A DNA stretch of 8,821 nt. Origin: Sulfuricurvum sp. (lineage in GTDB: Bacteria; Campylobacterota; Campylobacteria; Campylobacterales; Sulfurimonadaceae). The position numbers and the translations under genes were made by a program. A model generated the notes under the pieces. It made no database searches, was not told the origin of the DNA, and saw only the letters and a list, made by a program, of their open reading frames with translations. How positions within the stretch are numbered: the stretch's first letter is position 1; each line of letters begins with the position of its first letter. Below, in pieces: positions 1 to 5,484 of the stretch. The DNA lies in assembly GCA_022729835.1 (NCBI GenBank), contig DZBC01000087.1, positions 1-8,821 of the forward strand. The letters are read 5' to 3'.

Positions 1-2
1 AT

Positions 3-566
3 CTGGCGGCGGGCGTGGTCGTGGGCAAGATCGGCTCGGCTACCGTAAGCCTAGATGAGATCGTCGCGTATGAATCAAGCCTGCACCAAAGCAGCTCCGA
101 AGCGCACATCAAGACACTGGAGCAGATCGTGCGCATCGTCGAATCGGCAAAGCGCGAAGGCAAGCGCATCGTCTTTACCAACGGCTGTTTTGATATCTTA
201 CATGTAGGGCACGTGAAGTACCTTCAAGAGGCCAAAAGCTACGGCGATATTCTGATCGTAGGGCTCAACGCCGATGTTTCGGTGCGGCGGCTCAAAGGAG
301 AAAGCCGACCTATCAACACTGAGGCAGACCGCGCCTATCTGCTCGCCGCGCTTGAGGCGGTCGATTATGTGGTGGTCTTTGAAGAGGAGACTCCTTATGA
401 GCTGATCAAACAAATCGCGCCGGACATTCTGGTCAAGGGGGGCGATTACGAAGGTAAGCCCGTGGTTGGTACTGAATTTGCTAAAGAGCTGCGGCTGGTG
501 CGCTTTGTCGATGGCAAAAGCACGACCGCGACCATAGCGAGAATACAGGAGGCAAATCGATGCTAA
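3..566 (+). CDS. hldE: Bifunctional heptose-7-phosphate kinase / heptose-1-phosphate adenylyltransferase, 3' part
   Basis: HldE (RfaE) makes ADP-heptose for the LPS inner core in the cytoplasm. The N-terminal sugar kinase phosphorylates heptose 7-phosphate, and the C-terminal domain transfers AMP to heptose 1-phosphate. Only the last 187 codons are in the window. The frame is open from base 3, and the first residues (LAAGVVVGKIGSATVS) match the end of the kinase domain, so the GTG at 15 is not the true start. The adenylyltransferase domain is complete. It has FTNGCFDILHVGH with the nucleotidyltransferase HxGH motif, then GLNADVSVRRLKG, RPIN, ILVKGGDY and a C-terminal STTATI. The stop TAA at 564-566 overlaps the next start by 7 bp. 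One iterated palindrome lies directly on the codons of the HxGH motif. The family assignment is firm; the kinase half cannot be judged. Confidence 0.95.
   Translation: MAAGVVVGKIGSATVSLDEIVAYESSLHQSSSEAHIKTLEQIVRIVESAKREGKRIVFTNGCFDILHVGHVKYLQEAKSYGDILIVGLNADVSVRRLKGESRPINTEADRAYLLAALEAVDYVVVFEEETPYELIKQIAPDILVKGGDYEGKPVVGTEFAKELRLVRFVDGKSTTATIARIQEANRC
198..207. repeat. Iterated palindrome TACATGTA, copy 1 (in hldE)
   Basis: TTACATGTAG. Read in phase TTA CAT GTA as Leu-His-Val in the HxGH active-site motif of the adenylyltransferase. One mismatch to the 10-bp palindrome TTACATGTAA. Confidence 0.75.
546..552 (+). promoter_or_regulatory. Strong Shine-Dalgarno site of the YfaZ-like gene
   Basis: AGGAGG at 547-552 lies inside the last codons of hldE, with 7 nt to the ATG at 560. 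This fixes the start of the downstream gene and allows strong initiation despite the overlap with hldE. Confidence 0.8.
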
Positions 567-1147
567 AAAGAATGGCGCTACCGCTTTTGGCGGCTACGAC
601 GCTGATGGCGTTTCACACGGCGGAGCTCAACATTAATGACAAGGATTTTGAAACCACCTTACTCATTGATATGGGGCAGTTCAACCACACCCTAATGCCC
701 GATTCGACTTTTTTTGGGTTTCGCTACCTCAAGGGGAGCGAAGACCACAGCGACCTGCACAAAACCGAGGCTCTAGTGGACGCCTCTTTTTTGCTACAGC
801 GACCCTTGGGTAACAGTGGGCTGACGATGGGCATGGGGGTAAAGTACGTCTATATGCAAATTTCTGATGATGAGTTCTCTGCGCTGCCTCTTGGCCTGCA
901 TCTACGCTACGCGTTGCCGGTGGGGGTCGGTGTGCCTGTCTATGTAGGGGCTCAATTTTACTACTCACCAGAGGTCTTGACCTTCAATGAGGGAAAAAAC
1001 TTCATCGAGTACCGCGCTTTTTTGGATCTGGAGATCATCGAGCGGGGGCATATCATCGGGGGATACCGTAGTGTTGAGACCAATTTTGATGTTGATGACA
1101 TCACCTACAACCACTCTTGGTTTGCGGGTTTTCGCTTCGACTTTTGA
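560..1147 (+). CDS. YfaZ-like outer-membrane beta-barrel protein
   Basis: This 195-residue protein begins with a signal peptide: KR at 3-4, a hydrophobic stretch up to about residue 18, and possible cleavage near FHTA|ELN at 21-22. The rest alternates short amphipathic strands rich in Tyr, Phe and Gly with polar turns and ends in FRFDF. A terminal aromatic residue of this kind is the usual BAM insertion signal of outer-membrane barrels. The length and the strand pattern (for example GLTMGMGVKYVYMQI, LGLHLRYALPV, VPVYVGAQFYY) resemble the YfaZ family, whose function is not known. The start at 560 is set by AGGAGG 7 nt upstream and overlaps hldE by 7 bp. The end overlaps the ABC gene as TGATG. 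Outer-membrane location is well supported; the specific family name is likely but not certain. Confidence 0.65.
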   Translation: MLKRMALPLLAATTLMAFHTAELNINDKDFETTLLIDMGQFNHTLMPDSTFFGFRYLKGSEDHSDLHKTEALVDASFLLQRPLGNSGLTMGMGVKYVYMQISDDEFSALPLGLHLRYALPVGVGVPVYVGAQFYYSPEVLTFNEGKNFIEYRAFLDLEIIERGHIIGGYRSVETNFDVDDITYNHSWFAGFRFDF

Positions 1148-1743
1148 TGCACGATACACGCTTACATGTAGAGGCTCTGAAGTTTGGCTATACGCGTGAT
1201 CGGCTTTTGTTTGACGGTTTTGATCTAAGGCTGCGTACCGGAGAGCTCAAAGCGGTTGTAGGGCCTTCAGGTTCAGGCAAAAGCACCCTTTTTGAGCTGA
1301 TTTTGGGGCATGTGAAGCCTCAAGCCGGAACGATCCGTGTTGCACGGGTCTCGCAGGTGTTTCAAGATCCCTACAGCTCGTTTCATCCAAGTTATACCCT
1401 GCTCGATCAGATCCGCGATGTCGCCTCACTAGAGGGCATAGAGGACTATCTAGAGCAGATGGAGCTTGACGCTGCTTTGCTGCGCAAGTGGCCCCATGAA
1501 CTCTCTGGCGGGCAGTTGCAGCGTGCTTCTATTGTGCGCTCTATGTTGATGCACCCCGAGCTGTTGTTGCTCGATGAACCCACGTCGGCGCTGGATAATG
1601 TGACGCAGCTTCAGGTGATGCAGATGCTGATGCGTCATCTTGACCGCATGGCGATATTGCTCATTACCCACGACAGCAATCTGGCGCGGTGGTGCGCTGA
1701 TGAGATCATTGATATCACTTCAGAAAGTGCGCACTTAGTGTAA
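1147..1743 (+). CDS. Short stand-alone ABC transporter ATP-binding protein
   Basis: This is a 198-residue ABC ATPase with all core motifs: Walker A GPSGSGKST at 39-47, Q-loop Gln73 in VFQDP, signature LSGGQLQR at 119-126, Walker B LLLLDE at 139-144, D-loop SALD at 147-150 and switch His175 in ITHD. The QDPYSSFHP stretch recalls the peptide/nickel (Dpp/Opp/Nik) branch. Members of that branch are usually about 250-330 residues with a C-terminal extension that is missing here. The ATG at 1147 overlaps the previous stop as TGATG. An upstream in-frame ATG at 1117 would lie inside the barrel gene and adds ten residues not needed by the fold. No Shine-Dalgarno site is seen, so translation probably depends on coupling. 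No permease or binding protein is in the window, so the substrate is unknown. The 3' end overlaps crcB by 29 bp tail to tail. Confidence 0.88.
   Translation: MHDTRLHVEALKFGYTRDRLLFDGFDLRLRTGELKAVVGPSGSGKSTLFELILGHVKPQAGTIRVARVSQVFQDPYSSFHPSYTLLDQIRDVASLEGIEDYLEQMELDAALLRKWPHELSGGQLQRASIVRSMLMHPELLLLDEPTSALDNVTQLQVMQMLMRHLDRMAILLITHDSNLARWCADEIIDITSESAHLV
1162..1171. repeat. Iterated palindrome TACATGTA, copy 2 (in ABC gene)
   Basis: TTACATGTAG, starting 15 nt after the ABC ATPase start codon and read as Leu-His-Val. One mismatch to TTACATGTAA. Palindromic core intact. Confidence 0.75.
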
Positions 1744-2101
1744 AACCCAATGCGGCCATGAAGATCGTGCCGAAGAGATTGAGCGCCATATTGGTGCCAG
1801 CGAGCAGGAAGTGTCCGCCTTGAAGCAATACAAAACTCTCAATGGCGAAGGTAGAGTAGGTGGTGAGCGCACCGAGGATGCCGGTGGAGAGAAACGACTT
1901 TACATGTAAGGAAAAATAGCTCGTGTACATGAAGTAGGCGAAGAGGATGCCCATAATGAGCGATCCCAAAAGATTGACGCCAAGCGTGCCAAAGGGAAGA
2001 TCATGCGGCACGCGGGCGTTGATGATGCCGTTTAGCCATGTGCGCAGTACTGCGCCTATAAAGCCGCCACTACCGACGGCGAGGATGGTTTGATAGCTCA
2101 T
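1715..2101 (-). CDS. crcB: Fluoride channel CrcB/FluC
   Basis: CrcB/FluC is a small inner-membrane protein that works as a dual-topology dimer and lets fluoride leave the cell. From MSYQ it has 128 residues, the usual family length, with four membrane segments at about 4-22, 37-58, 66-90 and 98-124. Family motifs are GSGGFIGAVLR at 10-20, GTLGVNLLGS at 38-47 with the conserved Asn43, and GILGALTTYSTF at 74-85. Three ATGs in a row begin at 2107, 2104 and 2101. AAAAGG just upstream is 3, 6 or 9 nt from them, which favours the second or third. A longer frame from 2152 adds a polar N-terminus inside plsC and is less likely. The gene overlaps plsC by about 32 bp and ends the operon, overlapping the convergent ABC gene. 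No fluoride riboswitch is seen. One palindrome copy encodes LHVK at 65-68. Confidence 0.93.
   Translation of the reverse strand: MSYQTILAVGSGGFIGAVLRTWLNGIINARVPHDLPFGTLGVNLLGSLIMGILFAYFMYTSYFSLHVKSFLSTGILGALTTYSTFAIESFVLLQGGHFLLAGTNMALNLFGTIFMAALGFTLSAHFLK
1900..1909. repeat. Iterated palindrome TTACATGTAA, copy 3 (in crcB)
   Basis: Perfect 10-bp palindrome TTACATGTAA, read on the minus strand as Leu-His-Val-Lys in the loop before the third membrane segment of CrcB. Followed by AG on the minus strand and GG on the plus strand. Confidence 0.8.
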
Positions 2102-2768
2102 CATCATAAGCCTTTTGCATGTGAGATTGTAGTCGCTCATACCACCCTTCATCCGCTTTGCTCACAGAAAAAGCATCTAGATATAAGGCGGTGACGGTGC
2201 CCGGCGCGTAGTGCTTTTGTTTGATATTGAAGTAGTCGGAGGTATGAATGAGTACTACGGGCTGTACGCGCAGTGTGTACTTTTCGGCCAGTAGTTTTGG
2301 ACCTGCTTTAAAGGGGAGCATGCGCCCACCAGAGGCGCGGGTCCCTTCGGGAAAGATGGTAATAACGCGACCGTCATCAAGGCGGTCTTTGGCATCTTTG
2401 AGCAGTTTGATGAGCGAGGTTTTGCTCTCGCGCTCCACTGGAATATCGTTGGGGAGTTTGAGCAAGAGACCGTAAAACGGTACGTCGAAAAGCTCTTTTT
2501 TAGCCACCCACGCCAAATCTCTGCGGGTGATGGTTTCCATGATGCCAATGTCAATGTCGCTTTGGTGGTTGAGCACAAACATCTGGGTATCGGGGTCTTC
2601 ATCTCCCTTTACATGTATGGGCATAAAGATCGAGCGGCGGATGAACCATGCGCTGATTTTTTGTGCCCACGGCTTGCGCACAAAGGGGAAAATTAGGATC
2701 ATTAGCGTCATGCTGATGAAGATGGCGGCAAGCGCGTAGTAGAACTTAAGGCGTGCAAAGATCTTCAT
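2070..2768 (-). CDS. plsC: 1-acyl-sn-glycerol-3-phosphate acyltransferase
   Basis: PlsC adds the second acyl chain to lysophosphatidic acid, giving phosphatidic acid for membrane phospholipids at the inner membrane. The protein has 232 residues, normal for the family. An N-terminal hydrophobic segment at about 9-30 should anchor it. Acyltransferase motifs appear in order: NHQSDID at 67-73 (catalytic His68 and Asp73), IPVERES at 109-115, FPEGTR at 139-144 and VQPVVLI at 168-174. The C-terminus is basic (HPRRR). The ATG at 2768 lies inside the upstream SH3-protein gene (23 bp overlap), with only a weak AGGA about 12 nt upstream, which suggests translational coupling. An iterated palindrome encodes IHVKG at 51-55, between the membrane segment and the catalytic motif. 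Confidence 0.95.
   Translation of the reverse strand: MKIFARLKFYYALAAIFISMTLMILIFPFVRKPWAQKISAWFIRRSIFMPIHVKGDEDPDTQMFVLNHQSDIDIGIMETITRRDLAWVAKKELFDVPFYGLLLKLPNDIPVERESKTSLIKLLKDAKDRLDDGRVITIFPEGTRASGGRMLPFKAGPKLLAEKYTLRVQPVVLIHTSDYFNIKQKHYAPGTVTALYLDAFSVSKADEGWYERLQSHMQKAYDDELSNHPRRR
2609..2618. repeat. Iterated palindrome TACATGTA, copy 4 (in plsC)
   Basis: TTACATGTAT on the plus strand; on the minus strand ATACATGTAAAGG, read as Ile-His-Val-Lys. One mismatch to TTACATGTAA. The 3' extension AAAG on the minus strand is shared with copies 3 and 5. Confidence 0.75.
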
Positions 2769-3837
2769 GTTGGATCCATCCTATTTGGTTGCTGGGGAGC
2801 TTGATTTTAATATAGCCCTCAACCCTACCTTCGCGCTCATACTGGCGCTCTTCTTGGGTTACTTCAAAAACAGTGCCGCCGCGCATCGGAAGCAGGTAGA
2901 TCGGGCTTTGGGCGCGGACGCAGACCTGCTCAATCGGTCCGGCGATCCAGAGTGCATAACCTCCTGAGAGCAGCAACGCCAGAATGTAGATGATTTTGCG
3001 CCGTTGGAGCACAAGCAGCAAAAAGAGGACTGAGGCACCGAGTGCGGCGTAGAGTTTAAGCTCTGTGTGGCGGTGGTCACGCGGTTTGAGGTCACTTTGG
3101 GTCGAGACGCTGTCATCATCGACGATGACTGGAACGACCCGTTTTTGAAACCGTCCACTGCGACGCTCAAAAAAGCTAAACTCAATCAGATCACTGTTTT
3201 TGGGCATGATCGCGTAGTAGCTGAAGCGGGTAACGTGTGGGGTGCTTTGGTTGGATTCGAAGCCTTGCTGCGCGATGTGCGGTAGGCGAAAGGAGCCCAG
3301 ATCGCCTTGAATGAGCGAGGCGTCAAACAAGACGATATTTTGGGTGTCGTCGTAGGGGTTGGCCTTGTAGCGCTCAATGGTCAGATACTCGGCAATCACG
3401 CCGCAATAGTCTTCAGGCGGGTTGAGCGCAATGACATCGATGTTGCGGCCTTCGAGTCGAATCAACTCGTTGCTGTGGTGTGCGCTGTAGACAAGCGAGA
3501 CGATGATGTCGGGTGTTTTGATCCGCTGACCTGTAGCGACAAAAGAGAAGGTGTGGTAAAAAAATGGCCCCTCTGTGCGTTCTTGCGGGGTTTCGCTCAG
3601 CAGCCGCACCCCTTCGCCTCCCTCCATACGGTAGGTGATGGCATCGAAATGGGTTTCGGTAGAGAGGGTCTTGAGCGTGATGGTGAAGAGCTCGCCTTTG
3701 AACAGCGACTCAGGAAGGCGTTCATAACTGCTGTAGAGTGAGGTTTGATCAATATGTGGGGTATCGCTGTAATCAAACGGCTCTTCCGCACCAAGGAGGG
3801 CTATGCAGAGAAGAAAGAGAGCGAGAAGCCTTTGCAT
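2746..3837 (-). CDS. Membrane-anchored periplasmic protein with C-terminal SH3-like domain
   Basis: This 363-residue protein has no assigned function. It has a signal peptide (about 1-17, LLGA|EE), then a long soluble region at 18-258 rich in beta-strand patterns. Two membrane helices follow at about 261-278 and 282-300, separated by QRRK. The C-terminal domain at about 303-361 looks like a bacterial SH3 domain: VCVRAQSPIYLLPMRGG, then YIKIKLPSNQIGWIQHEDL. With a cleaved signal peptide, both large domains would face the periplasm. The soluble half followed by a helix is loosely similar to BatD-type proteins, which is only an inference. From memory, C. jejuni Cj0515 sits at the same place between purQ and plsC. 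Cys11 in the signal peptide follows Leu, so there is no lipobox. The ATG overlaps the purQ stop as TGATG, and the 3' end overlaps plsC by 23 bp. Confidence 0.75.
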   Translation of the reverse strand: MQRLLALFLLCIALLGAEEPFDYSDTPHIDQTSLYSSYERLPESLFKGELFTITLKTLSTETHFDAITYRMEGGEGVRLLSETPQERTEGPFFYHTFSFVATGQRIKTPDIIVSLVYSAHHSNELIRLEGRNIDVIALNPPEDYCGVIAEYLTIERYKANPYDDTQNIVLFDASLIQGDLGSFRLPHIAQQGFESNQSTPHVTRFSYYAIMPKNSDLIEFSFFERRSGRFQKRVVPVIVDDDSVSTQSDLKPRDHRHTELKLYAALGASVLFLLLVLQRRKIIYILALLLSGGYALWIAGPIEQVCVRAQSPIYLLPMRGGTVFEVTQEERQYEREGRVEGYIKIKLPSNQIGWIQHEDLCTP

Positions 3838-4511
3838 CAGGCGCTCAAAAATCCCTCTAGCATCCGCTTGCCATCCGCCGAACCCAAAATCGCCTCCATA
3901 GCGCGCTCAGGGTGGGGCATCAGACCAAAGACGTTCTTTTGTGCGTTGCAGATACCGGCGATGGCATCAACGCTTCCGTTGAGGTTGCTGACATTGCCTT
4001 GCGCATCACAGTATTGCAACAGTACTTGATCGCGGTTGTAAAGCTCTTTGAGGCCTGTTTCGTCGATGTAGTAGTTGCCGTCGTGGTGGGCGATAGGGAT
4101 GTTTACGATATCGTTACATGTAAAGCGGTTCAAGAAAGGATTGTCGTTTGAGACCACTTTGAGATGGTGGTGACGGGAGAGAAAATGCAGATGTTCGTTG
4201 CGCTTGAGCGCTCCTGGGAGCAGACGTGATTCGGTGAGTACCTGAAAACCGTTGCAGATGCCCAGTACCTTGCCACCACGCTTTGCAAAGTCGATCACAG
4301 CACGCATGATGGGGCTAAAGCGGGCGATGGCGCCACTGCGCAGATAGTCACCGTAGCTAAAACCTCCGGCGACCACAAGTAGATCGGTTCCATCGCTTAT
4401 GGTGTTGTTTTTGTGCCAAAGTATTTCCGTCGTGCAGCCAAGCTGCTCAAAGGCGTAGCGGGTGTCATACTCGCAATTGGTGCCCGGAAATTGAACAATA
4501 CCGACTTTCAT
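3837..4511 (-). CDS. purQ: Phosphoribosylformylglycinamidine synthase, glutaminase subunit PurQ
   Basis: PurQ releases ammonia from glutamine for step four of purine synthesis (FGAR to FGAM), working with PurL and PurS. The 224-residue protein is a class I glutamine amidotransferase. The nucleophile is Cys86 in GKVLGICNGFQ, and the His200/Glu202 pair lies in LMPHPERA. The N-terminus MKVGIVQFPGTNCE is typical, and AGGFSYGDYLRSGA at 48-61 is conserved. I chose the ATG at 4511 because it forms an ATGA overlap with the purS stop and gives the family N-terminus. An ATG two codons upstream (4517) is also possible. No clear Shine-Dalgarno site is present, consistent with coupling to purS. An iterated palindrome falls at FTCN (130-133), the only copy not read as Leu/Ile-His-Val. 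Confidence 0.97.
   Translation of the reverse strand: MKVGIVQFPGTNCEYDTRYAFEQLGCTTEILWHKNNTISDGTDLLVVAGGFSYGDYLRSGAIARFSPIMRAVIDFAKRGGKVLGICNGFQVLTESRLLPGALKRNEHLHFLSRHHHLKVVSNDNPFLNRFTCNDIVNIPIAHHDGNYYIDETGLKELYNRDQVLLQYCDAQGNVSNLNGSVDAIAGICNAQKNVFGLMPHPERAMEAILGSADGKRMLEGFLSA
4114..4123. repeat. Iterated palindrome TTACATGTAA, copy 5 (in purQ)
   Basis: Perfect TTACATGTAA followed by AG on the plus strand. It is the only copy read in another phase (TTT ACA TGT AAC, Phe-Thr-Cys-Asn), so it is not explained by a repeated peptide. Confidence 0.8.
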
Positions 4512-4750
4512 GAACATAGCTCGATGCTGTACTCTTCAATGACGGTGTTGGCCAGTAGCGCTTCGCACATCTGCTCCACCTGCGCACGCGCTTTGGCTTC
4601 GTCGGTTTCGCTGAGGCTAAGGACGATCTGTTTGCCTACGCGCACTTCGGTGACGCTGTCAAATTTGAGTGAATCTAGGGCGTGGTGTACGGCCTTGCCC
4701 TGAGAGTCCAAGACACCTGCTTTGAGAAATACGTTGACGATTGCTTTCAT
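4508..4750 (-). CDS. purS: Phosphoribosylformylglycinamidine synthase subunit PurS
   Basis: PurS is the small subunit (80 residues here, typical about 80) that bridges PurQ and small-type PurL and helps pass ammonia between them. The N-terminus MKAIVNVFLKAGVLDSQGKAV and the segment LDSLKFDSVTEVRVGK match the family, with the usual alternating strand and helix pattern. AAGGA lies 5 nt before the ATG and overlaps the purC stop codon (TAAGGA), so the gap to purC is only 8 bp. The stop overlaps the purQ start as ATGA. PurS implies a small-type PurL, which must be encoded outside this window. Confidence 0.95.
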   Translation of the reverse strand: MKAIVNVFLKAGVLDSQGKAVHHALDSLKFDSVTEVRVGKQIVLSLSETDEAKARAQVEQMCEALLANTVIEEYSIELCS

Positions 4751-4758
4751 GTTTGTCC

Positions 4759-5484
4759 TTAAATGGTTCCGTTGTCGCCCAAAATACGGTTGAGCACCTC
4801 TTCGTAAGCTACCTTAAGCCCGCCCATCCCTTGTCGGAAGCGGTCTTTGTCCATCTTTTCGCCGGTTTGTAGGTCCCAAAATCGGCAATTGTCTGGGCTG
4901 ATCTCATCGGCGAGGATGATATTGCCCTCACGGTCTTTGCCGAATTCGAGTTTGAAATCGACCAGATTGAGCCCTTTTTCATGAAAGAACGGACGCAAAA
5001 TATCGTTGACTTGGCGGGCCATAGCGCGTAGGGTGTCAAGCTCATCAAAGGAGTTGACCAGATTGAGGATCAAGCAGTGCTGGTCATTGAGTTTGGGATC
5101 GCCCAGCGCGTCGTTTTTGTAGTCGAACTCGACGAGGGTAAAGGGCAGAACCGTACCGTCTGGGATACCCAGATTTTTACTCAAACTTCCGGTGGCAATG
5201 TTGCGCACGATCACTTCGATGAGGATGATTTCAACCCGTTGGTGTAGCATATGGTTGTCATCAAGCATACGCACAAAGTGGGTGGGCACGCCGCTACGCT
5301 CCAGCAGTTTAAATAGTTCGGTTGAGATCTTGTTGTTGAGCGCTCCTTTGCCGGCTTCGCTCGCTTTTTTTAGGCCGTTGAAGGCAGTGAGATCGTCCTT
5401 GAACTCCGAAATAAGCAGATTAGGATCATCTGTTGCATAGAGTTTTTTGGCCTTTCCTTCGTAGATCAGTTCGCGTTTTTCCAT
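4759..5484 (-). CDS. purC: SAICAR synthetase (phosphoribosylaminoimidazole-succinocarboxamide synthase)
   Basis: PurC joins CAIR and aspartate using ATP, giving SAICAR, in de novo purine synthesis. The protein has 241 residues, normal for the bacterial form. The N-terminus ELIYEGKAKKLY carries the ATP-binding strand region, and the second family signature is intact as LVDFKLEFG, followed by DEISPDNCRFWD. The first signature is present as VEIILIEVIVRNIATGS at 84-100. However, residue 88 is Leu (codon CTC at 5223-5221) where the family nearly always has Pro before the hydrophobic-Glu pair. A single base change would account for it. The start is fixed by AAAGGAGG 6 nt upstream inside the end of the protease gene, with a TAATG overlap. 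It is followed 8 bp later by purS. Confidence 0.96.
   Translation of the reverse strand: MEKRELIYEGKAKKLYATDDPNLLISEFKDDLTAFNGLKKASEAGKGALNNKISTELFKLLERSGVPTHFVRMLDDNHMLHQRVEIILIEVIVRNIATGSLSKNLGIPDGTVLPFTLVEFDYKNDALGDPKLNDQHCLILNLVNSFDELDTLRAMARQVNDILRPFFHEKGLNLVDFKLEFGKDREGNIILADEISPDNCRFWDLQTGEKMDKDRFRQGMGGLKVAYEEVLNRILGDNGTI

Noticed and set aside
15..17. GTG at 15 as start of the first gene
   Set aside because: The frame is open to the window edge and the residues before and after it match the end of the HldE kinase domain, so the gene is cut by the window.
1117..1146. Upstream ATG for the ABC gene
   Set aside because: It lies within the barrel gene's C-terminal strand codons. The TGATG junction at 1147 is simpler, and the added residues are not part of the ABC fold.
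1924..1933. Near-match TGTACATGAA as a seventh palindrome copy
   Set aside because: It breaks the palindromic core (TACATGAA) and lies only 15 bp from a perfect copy; single-mismatch 8-mers are expected by chance.
2102..2152. Longer N-terminus for CrcB starting at 2152
   Set aside because: It would add 17 polar residues before the first helix, deepen the overlap with plsC, and exceed the usual length; AAAAGG sits just before the ATG triplet at 2107-2099.
3307..3741. 144-codon plus-strand frame opposite the SH3-protein gene
   Set aside because: The composition looks like a reverse-complement shadow; there is no recognisable domain, and the opposite strand has a signal peptide, membrane helices and operon continuity.
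3805..3807. Cys11 of the SH3 protein as a lipoprotein site
   Set aside because: The residues before it are Phe-Leu-Leu, not the small residue required at -1 of a lipobox, and the signal peptide continues past it.
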